Positions 1 to 7,532 of a DNA stretch of 64,000 nucleotides are shown here, one piece after another. Under the pieces are notes generated by a model. It searched no databases. It was not told where the DNA came from and saw nothing but the letters and a program-made list of their open reading frames with translations. This DNA comes from Chloroflexota bacterium. GTDB taxonomy: Bacteria; Chloroflexota; Anaerolineae; Anaerolineales; UBA11579. The position numbers were made by a program, and so were the translations under genes. The stretch spans positions 186,001 through 250,000 of the forward strand of contig JABFGG010000006.1 of the NCBI GenBank assembly GCA_013112575.1, read 5' to 3'. The stretch's first letter is position 1; each line of letters starts with the position of its first letter.

Positions 1-1920
1 ATCATCTTGTGTGCGCTCACGCAATGCATCGACTAACCCTAAGAGCTCCAATTCGGGTGGATATAGCTGATGGGCGATATCCCGTACTTGCTTTGTGATC
101 TGTAAGACTTCAACATGAATCTTATTGAGCAATTCACTAATTTCCTCGGGTGTCCCATTAAACATAGTGGCGGGATTTTCGATAGAGCGCGCCAAAGCGA
201 CCAGGCGGTGACCAATGCCGTCATGAATATCGCGTCCCAATGTTCTCCTGGTTTCTGTTTCCTCACGAACCAAGCGCAAACGAGCCGCATCCAGATCGGT
301 TGCCAGGATTGCTGCTTTGGCGGTCGCACTGAGTTGTCGCGCCAGATCAGTAAGCAAACGTTTATCTGGGGTGGTTAGGGGCTCCTTGGGATTTCGGCTG
401 GCAATCATTAAATTGCCAACTGGCTCTCCCCGGTGCATCAGTGGAAAGCTGCTCGTCTCATTTTGAAAGGGACCGTATTCGATTGTATTTTGTACATTGT
501 CGTTTCCGAAAAGCTGTAAACCAACGTAAGGAACTTTTAGTGATTTTGCAATACTTTCGACCGCCAGAGCAAGACTTGAAGAAAGATCGGCAGTCATTTC
601 CAAATGGAGCCCCAGATTGGTTAGGGCGATGTATGGTTGATCTCTATCTCCATAAACAAATCGGCTAACCAACGACCTTAATTTTGTATGGAGTGGTGCG
701 AATACCAAAGCAACCACACCTGTAGCGATTAAAGCCTGCCAGTTTTCGCCTTCCGCACGAAACAAGAAACCAAGATAGCTGACTACAAGAAAATAAATCC
801 CGATACTCATACCGGATAACAGAGAATAAACTAGAGCGTTGTGAATAAATAGGTCAATCTCAAAAAGATGGAATCGTAGTATTGCGATAGAAAATGAAAT
901 AGTGATAATCGCAAATCCGACATAAAAACCCGCCCCCAGCAATTGCGCAATTATCGCGTCGGCTACCCATTCACTTGCTGCGGGGAAAACAAGTAACATA
1001 AGGGACAGCCCGAGAATCAATCCGGAAATCGCCAGGCGTAATTGAGTTTCACTAAGTCTATCTTTTATCGAAAAAACCGAATGAAGCAAACTAACTAATG
1101 ACAGGATGATCATGCCCATGGTGGCAAACCATCCAATTTGGGTTGGAATTGCGGGGAACAAGAGCAGTACTCCAACACTCGCGCCGATCATGTATGGCAA
1201 TTTTGAAATAAATGGGTAGCGGATCATCAATGGATTAGGCTGTGGAAAAAGGATAGTGAAGTTCAGTATCGATGGGGCCAACAATATAGGAAAGATCAAA
1301 AAACTGAAAAAGGCACTTGCGAAAAATGCAGATGAGTCAAATTGAACAGATATTCCAATAGGGACCAGATTACTGATACTCATCGCAAAGAAAATGGCTG
1401 TAAAAACTAAAAGGCTGCGTGCTGCAGGTGTTTCCGGCTGCTGCAAAACAGTGTATGTGCCCAAGACCAACATTATCAAGCTGCTGACGAAACCGACGGC
1501 TATCTCCGGTTGGATCCATAAATTTTTCAAAATCGCAGACCCCGTCCACTGGACAATTGGGGCGTGGATGGACAGGTGCTCTCCTGCTCGCACTACTTCA
1601 AAATTAACGACAGCACCTTTTTGCCATTCTGGGGGCGGCTGTACCCAGGCATCTGTCGCGCGGCCCTGAATTGAAACAGAGTTCACCCCAATAATCACAT
1701 CGTCTAATTGCATATCAGACGATGTGTCGACTAGATTTTCATGAAAAAGCCAATCCGGGTGTTCGAAAGTATCTGTTGTGAACAACAGCCAACCTTCAGT
1801 GGGCAAGTAATACCGATAGATTAATTGTACAGTGCTAATAAGAATTAATACTATTGAAAAAATTAAGGCTATTCGGGCTTCGACCGGGAATTTCGGAGAT
1901 TCTTCAGGGCTGTTTTTCAT
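1..1920 (-). CDS. NarL-type sensor histidine kinase, C-terminus beyond the left edge
   Basis: The frame is open from an ATG at 1920 to the window edge (640 codons). An N-terminal hydrophobic segment is followed by an extracytoplasmic stretch that reads like a PDZ-type domain (DDVIIGVNSVSIQGRA), then several further membrane segments, a GAF-like region, and a HisKA_3 dimerisation box, RDIHDGIGHRL, with the phospho-accepting His near residue 566. This is the layout of membrane sensor kinases that phosphorylate NarL/LuxR regulators. The ATPase domain lies outside the window. The ATG has no clear ribosome binding site and sits directly behind a strong hairpin (1933-1960), so the start is uncertain. 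Confidence 0.85.
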   Translation of the reverse strand, partial: MKNSPEESPKFPVEARIALIFSIVLILISTVQLIYRYYLPTEGWLLFTTDTFEHPDWLFHENLVDTSSDMQLDDVIIGVNSVSIQGRATDAWVQPPPEWQKGAVVNFEVVRAGEHLSIHAPIVQWTGSAILKNLWIQPEIAVGFVSSLIMLVLGTYTVLQQPETPAARSLLVFTAIFFAMSISNLVPIGISVQFDSSAFFASAFFSFLIFPILLAPSILNFTILFPQPNPLMIRYPFISKLPYMIGASVGVLLLFPAIPTQIGWFATMGMIILSLVSLLHSVFSIKDRLSETQLRLAISGLILGLSLMLLVFPAASEWVADAIIAQLLGAGFYVGFAIITISFSIAILRFHLFEIDLFIHNALVYSLLSGMSIGIYFLVVSYLGFLFRAEGENWQALIATGVVALVFAPLHTKLRSLVSRFVYGDRDQPYIALTNLGLHLEMTADLSSSLALAVESIAKSLKVPYVGLQLFGNDNVQNTIEYGPFQNETSSFPLMHRGEPVGNLMIASRNPKEPLTTPDKRLLTDLARQLSATAKAAILATDLDAARLRLVREETETRRTLGRDIHDGIGHRLVALARSIENPATMFNGTPEEISELLNKIHVEVLQITKQVRDIAHQLYPPELELLGLVDALRERTQDD

Positions 1921-1932
1921 TTTTATGAAAAC

Positions 1933-1960
1933 TACCCAAGGGCGAGTTAGCCCTTGGGTA
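1933..1960 (-). terminator. 11-bp perfect inverted repeat between two minus-strand genes
   Basis: TACCCAAGGGC pairs with GCCCTTGGGTA around a six-base loop. It lies downstream of the membrane protein gene that ends at 2019 and 13 bases before the sensor kinase ATG. The following T-run is only four bases, so it is either a weak terminator or an element in the kinase leader. Confidence 0.55.
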
Positions 1961-2018
1961 TAGTGTTCTAATTATCCACCAATTCTGAGAAGTAAACAAG
2001 CATTGGTGACTCTTCTTA

Positions 2019-2609
2019 CTAACTTGTGGCCTTGACAGTGTTTTTATAAATGGCCAAACCAACTAGGAACATGCCGACATTTTGAATGAGTTCCATCGGT
2101 ACCGGGCCAGGGCCAGTTTCTGGGTAAGCACCGAGATAGAATGGGATCTCGATTGCCAGCCAAAGGTAGGCCGCATAGATCAGTGGCATGTAACGTGTCC
2201 AGCCCTGCCAAGCAGCTGTTCTTGCGACGACAATGCCGGTTAATAAAGCACCCAGATCCATTAGTGTGCCCCCTATAGGAAAAAGCAAGAAGAATGGAGT
2301 CTCATCTTGGTGTGTAAATAACACAGCTATGCTAGCTACCACGATCATTAAGTATCCGATTGTATAAAACCACACGCTGGTTTTACCAAACCGGGAAGTT
2401 ACTCCACCCTGCCAAACAATGCCCAGGTAGCCAACCGCAACAATGAAGACTGCAGAAATGGCCAAAATTTGATTAGGAACAAATAACGAATGGTCCTGAA
2501 AAGGCGGATAAAGATGGAAAATCTCTTCCAAAACATTGGACACGAACCACATCGTTGCCCCCACCATACTGAGCAATCCTGCGTTGCGTACTAAAATACT
2601 TGATTTCAT
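2019..2609 (-). CDS. Small multi-pass membrane protein of unknown function
   Basis: The 196-residue product has about six hydrophobic segments and no recognised catalytic motif. I place the start at 2609 (MKSSILVRN) because AGGAGA lies about 11 bases upstream. An upstream in-frame start would add 27 residues of non-hydrophobic, unlikely sequence. It shares strand with the sensor kinase but is separated from it by a hairpin. The function is not recognised; a DUF4386-like family is possible but not demonstrated. Confidence 0.7.
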   Translation of the reverse strand: MKSSILVRNAGLLSMVGATMWFVSNVLEEIFHLYPPFQDHSLFVPNQILAISAVFIVAVGYLGIVWQGGVTSRFGKTSVWFYTIGYLMIVVASIAVLFTHQDETPFFLLFPIGGTLMDLGALLTGIVVARTAAWQGWTRYMPLIYAAYLWLAIEIPFYLGAYPETGPGPVPMELIQNVGMFLVGLAIYKNTVKATS

Positions 2610-2842
2610 TTTTACACGTCTCCTATTGAATGTGTTGTGACAACTAATGTATCCGGAGTCAGATTGGCAGCGTAGGGAAAACAACATCAATATATTGGGA
2701 AGAATTCTTGCGGAAGTTCGAATAATCTGGGATCAGAATACGGAGAGAAAACACCCATTAACGTCCAGATAGAAATACCTAAACATTAGCTATAATCTAG
2801 CTACTTATAACGTAAACGATCTGGGAAGTGAGGAGGCTCTAT

Positions 2843-3541
2843 ATGGAAGCCTTATTATTCAGCCAGCATACTGAGGATACTGCCACTTTGACCGTGGTTT
2901 TGCAGCACGCCGGCTTCACCGTGCGCTCTATGCGTGATCTGAATCAGGCAACGTCTTCATGGCCTGAACCTCCCCCCGATTTGATCATGGTGGTTGTAGC
3001 TACTGCATTTGATAAAGCGGTCGCCCAGATCAAACAATTACGCGCGCATACGGTAGTACCTATCGCAGTGTTAGCCGAGAAGTGCACCAATGATTACCAT
3101 GTTGAATTACTAGAAGCCGGAGTAGATCTTGTTCTAGGAACCGAATTCAACAGTCGCGTGTTGTTAGCACAAATCCGTTCGTTGATTCGCCGCACCGCGG
3201 GTGTGCCTTTCTTTAGCCTACCCACCTTGACACAGGCAAATTTGAGTCTGGACCCTGGTAAACGTGTTGTGGCCATGGACGATGGGGAGCCCAAACGCCT
3301 TACTCAATTAGAATTCCGATTGCTGTATACATTAATGACACACGCGGGACAAATAATCCCAACAGAGAATATCGTTGAATATGTTTGGGGATATAGCGGG
3401 GAGGGCAATCGTGAATTAGTACGTGGATTAGTGCAGCGATTACGCTCAAAAGTAGAGTCGGACCCCCATAAACCCAGACTAATTCTGAATGAACCAAATA
3501 TCGGTTATTACTTCAACCAGTATCCTGACGGGACCAAATAA
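2843..3541 (+). CDS. OmpR-type response regulator with degenerate receiver
   Basis: The 232-residue protein has an N-terminal receiver-like fold and a C-terminal OmpR/PhoB winged helix (RLTQLEFRLLYTLMTHAG, then VQRLRSKVE and the GYYF wing). The receiver lacks its chemistry: the usual acidic pair is replaced in LLFSQH, the phospho-acceptor Asp position holds Val (DLIMVVV, near residue 51), and the conserved Lys is absent near GVDLVLGTEF. It is therefore likely phosphorylation-independent. The start at 2843 is chosen because AGGAGG lies six bases upstream (2831-2836); a GTG at 2828 would lie upstream of that site. Confidence 0.85.
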   Translation: MEALLFSQHTEDTATLTVVLQHAGFTVRSMRDLNQATSSWPEPPPDLIMVVVATAFDKAVAQIKQLRAHTVVPIAVLAEKCTNDYHVELLEAGVDLVLGTEFNSRVLLAQIRSLIRRTAGVPFFSLPTLTQANLSLDPGKRVVAMDDGEPKRLTQLEFRLLYTLMTHAGQIIPTENIVEYVWGYSGEGNRELVRGLVQRLRSKVESDPHKPRLILNEPNIGYYFNQYPDGTK

Positions 3542-3803
3542 ACTTTTCACTACCTTTAATACTCAATAAAGCCTAGCAATTCACATTATCACGCCGCGTC
3601 ATAGTGAGCGGCTCCTTTCTATCCTGGCCGCAGATTCCAGCTGTTCTTCCTGCACAGCACTGAAAGGAATTTATAGAAGGAAGTATCCAATCGGGGGTGT
3701 ATAAAAAATACAACTTGGTCTATCCATTTGGCATTTCGATAATACGGTCATGTCATCCTTTTTGAATGTCTGGCGGCTATAGTGATTTGGTGAGGACAAG
3801 CAA

Positions 3804-4016
3804 ATGACGAAAAAACTTCGTGGCGATCATAGCACAACCCGTTGCCCACACTGTCAGTCGGATATTGAGGTGGGGGCTGATCCTTTAGTGGGGGATCGTG
3901 TTAAGTGCCCTACCTGTAAAAAGGTATATGAGATCTTGTGGCTGTATCCGATCGAGCTTTGTCAGGCCACTGGCCACGTTAGCACAATCGCCGAGAGCAC
4001 CATACCGGACGTGTAG
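3804..4016 (+). CDS. LysW-like mini zinc-ribbon protein (type A, copy 1)
   Basis: The 70-residue protein carries a two-knuckle zinc ribbon, CPHC and CPTC, followed by EILWLYPIEL. Spacing and trailing motif resemble LysW, the amino-group carrier of the AAA lysine pathway (CPxC, CPDC, then a VxSLDP-like strand). It lacks the C-terminal Glu that LysW uses to carry substrate and ends in DV. GAGGACA precedes the ATG. This is the first of six related ribbons between here and 7409, so a lysine-biosynthesis role is not supported. A structural, adaptor or metal-handling role is only inference. Confidence 0.7.
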   Translation: MTKKLRGDHSTTRCPHCQSDIEVGADPLVGDRVKCPTCKKVYEILWLYPIELCQATGHVSTIAESTIPDV

Positions 4017-4043
4017 ATTATAGGATTTGCCTTGGAGACAAAA

Positions 4044-4247
4044 ATGGACAACAGATTTGGTCTCTACGTGATTCTAGCTAGTCTAGCAGGAATAGCTGTC
4101 GGAGCACTGGCCGGATTCTTGATTGAACAGATGGTCTTTGGGATGATCTGGGGGCTGTTTGGTGGGGGGATCATGGGGGCCCTGGTTTATTGTGCCTCTT
4201 TTGATCCCAGGGAACGACACAAGAAGCGGGCCCAAAGGCGGAGATAA
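4044..4247 (+). CDS. Two-helix small membrane protein with basic tail (copy 1)
   Basis: The 67-residue protein has two glycine-rich hydrophobic helices and a highly basic C-terminus (KKRAQRRR). The start at 4044 is preferred because GGAG lies six bases upstream. It is paralogous in layout to the protein at 4406-4615, which also has two helices and an RRR end. The basic tail predicts a cytosolic C-terminus. The function is unknown; its position inside the zinc-ribbon array suggests a shared role but does not prove one. Confidence 0.6.
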   Translation: MDNRFGLYVILASLAGIAVGALAGFLIEQMVFGMIWGLFGGGIMGALVYCASFDPRERHKKRAQRRR

Positions 4248-4405
4248 CTCTCAAGTGTGGTTAATCCTCATGCAAATCATATTGTCAATGTTTGGGATCC
4301 TAAATTTTGTGACTCACTGGGTGGCCTGGGTTCCCGAGCCAATTTGGATCATGCTTCACTGTTTTTAAACCGATTATTCAACAAATATTCAAGGAGAAAG
4401 TAAAA

Positions 4406-4615
4406 ATGAACAAAAAACTCGGTGCCTATATTTTTCTGGGGCTGATCGTTGGCTCCATCTTTGGGACAGTGATGGTAATTAGTAACGAGAAGCCAGTACT
4501 AAGTGTGGGATTTGGTGCGGTGGCTGGTGCCCTCATTGGCTGGGTCATCGCCATTGTTAGCAATCAAAACAGCAAAAGGAAAAAAGCTACCCAGAAGGCG
4601 CGTCGCCGGCGCTAG
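4406..4615 (+). CDS. Two-helix small membrane protein with basic tail (copy 2)
   Basis: The 69-residue protein (MNKKLGAYIFLGLIVGSIFG) has two glycine-rich membrane helices and a C-terminal run of Lys and Arg. AAGGAG precedes the ATG. It resembles the product of 4044-4247 in size, topology and charge, so the pair probably arose by duplication. No enzymatic motif is visible. The 158 bases separating the two genes hold no supported feature. Confidence 0.65.
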   Translation: MNKKLGAYIFLGLIVGSIFGTVMVISNEKPVLSVGFGAVAGALIGWVIAIVSNQNSKRKKATQKARRRR

Positions 4616-4645
4616 TACCCATTAATTCTGAAATTGGTTAGCAAT

Positions 4646-5980
4646 ATGGAAACAACAAATACTCTAACAAACCCGAATGCTGAAGTGCTTTCCGGTCCAA
4701 AAGCTAAAAAGAATGTGTGTCGTTTGGCTCGAGAGGTTATTGGCCAGATCATTGGACTGGCAATGGTCTTAGTGCTGGGGATTCCGATCCTCTTGGTACC
4801 ATTCACCACGTCGGTCCCCGCACCTCTGTGGGTCCTTCTTCTGATCTTAGCTGCAGCGCTATTTATTTTGCCTTTCCGTACCGCGTCAGCCTGGATTGGA
4901 ATGCTGATGCTGGGCAGTGGAATCCTAGCTTTGAGCGCCTTTGCTGTGTGGGCCTCGCAATTCTTTGCTTCAACGCCTCCCATTATGGATGCACAGGGCC
5001 AGGTGATCCCGGGCAGTATTGCCTCGCTGGAAAAGGTGACCTTGAACGAGAGTCAGCAATGGATATCCATACGCGGAAAAAGCGAAGACAATCCAGTATT
5101 GCTCTTCCTTGCTGGTGGGCCGGGCGGTAGTCAACTGGCAACGGCGCGCCACTCTCTCAGTGAACTGGAAGAACACTTTGTGGTTGTGAATTGGGATCAG
5201 CCGGGTTCCGGCAAATCCTATAACGCAGTTGAGCAATCCACGCTGACACCTGAGCGTTACATTCAGGATGGCCTTGCCCTGACGAATTACCTGCGTGAAC
5301 GATTTGAAGAAGACAAAATCTATGTTCTTGGCGAATCCTGGGGCAGCGTGCTTGGCATCTGGATGGTGCAACGTTCGCCTGAACTCTTCCACGGTTTTAT
5401 TGGCACGGGACAGATGGTGGACTTCTTGGAAACCGATCTGCGCTGCTATGAGTTTGCCCTTCAGTTGGCTATGAAGCGCGGAGATGATAAAAAGGTCGCC
5501 CAGCTCACTGCCCAGGGCCCACCCCCATATTATGGAGATGGGATAGCCATGAAACAGGCGAAGTATCTGCTGGATACGTTTGCATACATGAATGAGGATC
5601 CGGCGATCACTGGTAGTGGCTTCAACACCTTCAGGGATCTGGCCAGCCCGGAGTATGGACTGATCGACAAGGTCAATTGGCTGCGCGGTCCCTTGGTCAC
5701 GTTGGGTTACGTGTATCCGCATCTGTGGGAAGTGGATTTGCGTACGCAAGCACCTGAGTTAAAAGTGCCGGTCTATTTCCTTATTGGACGGCATGACGTC
5801 AATGCCCCCCCGGTTTTGACAGGGCAGTACTATGATCTGTTGGACGCGCCGCGCAAGGAATTGGTGTGGTTCGAGCGATCCGGTCATAATCCCTGGGTCA
5901 ATGAACCAGAGGCTTTCGTGGAGGTGATCGTAGATATGGTGCTAGAAAGGCCTGAACCGGGGAGAAAGAGTTCAAGATAG
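4646..5980 (+). CDS. Membrane-anchored alpha/beta hydrolase, prolyl aminopeptidase (S33)-like
   Basis: The 444-residue protein begins with about three hydrophobic segments and continues with an alpha/beta hydrolase domain. Visible motifs are AGGPGG (oxyanion loop), WDQPGSGKS (matching the S33 WDQRGxGxS signature), the nucleophile elbow GESWG, a likely acid in GRHDVNAP and the catalytic His in SGHNPW. The triad looks complete. S33 members release N-terminal proline or hydrolyse small esters and amides; the substrate here is unknown. The hydrolase domain probably lies on one face of the membrane. The ATG at 4646 is preferred over an upstream TTG, although no strong ribosome binding site is seen. 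It ends 12 bases before the next zinc-ribbon gene. Confidence 0.82.
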   Translation: METTNTLTNPNAEVLSGPKAKKNVCRLAREVIGQIIGLAMVLVLGIPILLVPFTTSVPAPLWVLLLILAAALFILPFRTASAWIGMLMLGSGILALSAFAVWASQFFASTPPIMDAQGQVIPGSIASLEKVTLNESQQWISIRGKSEDNPVLLFLAGGPGGSQLATARHSLSELEEHFVVVNWDQPGSGKSYNAVEQSTLTPERYIQDGLALTNYLRERFEEDKIYVLGESWGSVLGIWMVQRSPELFHGFIGTGQMVDFLETDLRCYEFALQLAMKRGDDKKVAQLTAQGPPPYYGDGIAMKQAKYLLDTFAYMNEDPAITGSGFNTFRDLASPEYGLIDKVNWLRGPLVTLGYVYPHLWEVDLRTQAPELKVPVYFLIGRHDVNAPPVLTGQYYDLLDAPRKELVWFERSGHNPWVNEPEAFVEVIVDMVLERPEPGRKSSR

Positions 5981-5992
5981 GAGATTGGCCAG

Positions 5993-6238
5993 ATGATGCA
6001 CGCTGACCTTAATAGGGAATATGCTCATCTGGGAGCACATTGTCCCATGTGCCGTGATCTCGTGCCTGTCGACGTGCATCCCTTCGTTGGTCGCGTTCTG
6101 CCTGGTGATTTTGCTATATGTAGAAACTGCGGTGCTTTTCTAACTGTTGCAAGCATCTACCCGCTACGCCTTGAGATGACAGAGACTATTGTGCGTGGGC
6201 CATCCAATCCTTATCAAAGAAAGAAGCGTAGTTTTTGA
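5993..6238 (+). CDS. Mini zinc-ribbon protein (type B, copy 1)
   Basis: The 81-residue protein has CPMC and CRNC knuckles about 25 residues apart and then VASIYPLRLEM. It differs from the type A ribbons by a longer spacer with a GDFAIC approach to the second knuckle and by PLRLE in place of PIEL. GGAG precedes paired ATG codons at 5993 and 5996. It follows the S33 hydrolase by 12 bases, so co-transcription is likely. Function unknown. Confidence 0.65.
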   Translation: MMHADLNREYAHLGAHCPMCRDLVPVDVHPFVGRVLPGDFAICRNCGAFLTVASIYPLRLEMTETIVRGPSNPYQRKKRSF

Positions 6239-6350
6239 TACACATTTCATACACGCCCGTCACTTGATTTCTACAATCGTTCAATAAACTCATAGCAAAT
6301 ATAAGCAATTCTGAAATGATTTTGTAGCTTCAGAATGCTTGGTCACAGAC

Positions 6351-6557
6351 ATGATTGAAATGAATCACACAACTCCTTGTCCACATTGCAGAGCTGATAT
6401 TGACATTGGTGCTTATCCAACCGTTGGCGAATTGATTGTTTGTGGTCTCTGCAATAGAGAATTTGAGCTTTTATGGCTCTTCCCATTTGAACTGGGTGCA
6501 ACTTATGCCCAGGTTCAAACAGGCATTGAGAGCAAAGCACAGCATCTACCCAATTGA
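6351..6557 (+). CDS. LysW-like mini zinc-ribbon protein (type A, copy 2)
   Basis: The product of about 68 residues has CPHC and CGLC knuckles followed by FELLWLFPFEL, very like the protein at 3804. The start is uncertain: ATG at 6351 or 6360 are both possible and neither has a good ribosome binding site. The next type B ribbon starts nine bases after its stop, so the two are probably translated from one message as an A-B pair. Confidence 0.65.
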   Translation: MIEMNHTTPCPHCRADIDIGAYPTVGELIVCGLCNREFELLWLFPFELGATYAQVQTGIESKAQHLPN

Positions 6558-6566
6558 GGTGACAGG

Positions 6567-6812
6567 ATGAATCGCACAGATCTATTCAAAGAGCACAAGT
6601 CGTTTAGTGCGCAATGTCCGATGTGCCAGCGTGTTGTCAACGTTGCGGGACACCCCTTCTTTGGTCAACCTGCTCGGGGTGACTTTGTAGTTTGTGATCA
6701 GTGTCGATCATTTCTAGCTGTGGTGAGTCTACATCCATTGCGGCTGGAATTGCAGGGGGCCAACATCTTCAACCGGCCTGATTCTTTCTTGAGTCGACCA
6801 GTTGGGATTTGA
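6567..6812 (+). CDS. Mini zinc-ribbon protein (type B, copy 2)
   Basis: The 81-residue protein has the same length as the type B copy at 5993 and close motif agreement: CPMC, GDFVVC with CDQC, then VVSLHPLRLEL. GAGGTGACAGG precedes the ATG. The tight coupling to the upstream type A gene mirrors the type A/type B order seen for 3804 and 5993. The function is not recognised. Confidence 0.65.
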   Translation: MNRTDLFKEHKSFSAQCPMCQRVVNVAGHPFFGQPARGDFVVCDQCRSFLAVVSLHPLRLELQGANIFNRPDSFLSRPVGI

Positions 6813-6892
6813 TACGGCTTTTATACATCGTGAGCACATAATTTTTACACGATTTATCTAGACTCAAATCAAATTGCTTTCAGGAGCACGAT

Positions 6893-7132
6893 ATGACTTT
6901 CGCAGAATGTCCTTCCTGCCAGGGCGAAATAAAGCTTGGGAATCGCCCCCATATGGGTCAGCAAATTCGCTGCCGAAATTGTGACGCCCAACTTGAGGTC
7001 GTCTGGCTTAATCCTATCGAACTCGATTGGGTCGAAACCGATGACTACCAGGATGACTATGATCCGGGCTTTGAGGAGGAAAATGAATATATTGATGAGC
7101 TGGAGGAGTATGAAGAAGAAACTGATGGGTGA
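6893..7132 (+). CDS. LysW-like mini zinc-ribbon protein with long acidic tail (type A, copy 3)
   Basis: The 79-residue protein has CPSC and CRNC knuckles, then LEVVWLNPIEL, followed by about 35 residues dominated by Asp, Glu and Tyr. The acidic tail recalls LysW, but the protein ends ETDG and not in Glu, so the carrier chemistry of LysW is not supported. AGGAG lies six bases before the ATG. It is the closest match to LysW in the array. Confidence 0.7.
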   Translation: MTFAECPSCQGEIKLGNRPHMGQQIRCRNCDAQLEVVWLNPIELDWVETDDYQDDYDPGFEEENEYIDELEEYEEETDG

Positions 7133-7175
7133 GTGAACGCTTGCCCATCAGTTTCGAAAAGAATGGAGAATAGTC

Positions 7176-7409
7176 ATGAAATTATCTCAGTGTCCCACCT
7201 GTCTCATGGCGACAAGTCTTGGGCAGGAGCCCCAGCTAGGCGCATGCATAACATGCGAATATTGTGAAACCGAGCTTCGAGTTGTCTCCCTGAATCCCTG
7301 CCGACTTGGGTGGCGCTTTAGGCCCGACGAGCGCAAGGTGGCAGAAGAATACTTTGAGGACGAGTATGGGGATAATCGGCCGTATTCCCATTACCTGCCA
7401 TTCTTGTAG
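7176..7409 (+). CDS. LysW-like mini zinc-ribbon protein (type A, copy 4)
   Basis: The 77-residue protein has CPTC and CEYC knuckles followed by LRVVSLNPCRLGW and a short acidic stretch (EEYFEDEYG). GGAGA precedes the ATG. It closes the zinc-ribbon array. Reading from this strand, the strong hairpin at 7495 could terminate the array transcript. Confidence 0.65.
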   Translation: MKLSQCPTCLMATSLGQEPQLGACITCEYCETELRVVSLNPCRLGWRFRPDERKVAEEYFEDEYGDNRPYSHYLPFL

Positions 7410-7494
7410 CAATGAGATGATTGACCGGGGTGGTTCGAGATAATTCCTTACTAGCTACGAAAGCCTTCACTATTCCCCCAAAGTGAAGCAGGAT

Positions 7495-7532
7495 AAAAGA
7501 AAGGGCCCAGATTATTCTGGGCCCTTTCTTTT
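7495..7532. terminator. Bidirectional terminator between the zinc-ribbon array and groEL
   Basis: A perfect 17-bp stem (AAAAGAAAGGGCCCAGA with its complement) and a four-base loop is flanked by A-runs and T-runs on both strands. It lies immediately after the groEL stop codon and about 85 bases after the last ribbon gene, so it probably serves both convergent units. Confidence 0.9.

Noticed and set aside
4159..4368. Second frame overlapping the small membrane protein
   Set aside because: It runs out of frame through the real gene and an intergenic stretch, with no ribosome binding site and no similarity to anything.
3804..7409. Lysine biosynthesis carrier LysW
   Set aside because: The ribbon motifs resemble LysW, but there is no C-terminal Glu, six copies are present, and no LysX, LysZ or related genes are in the window.
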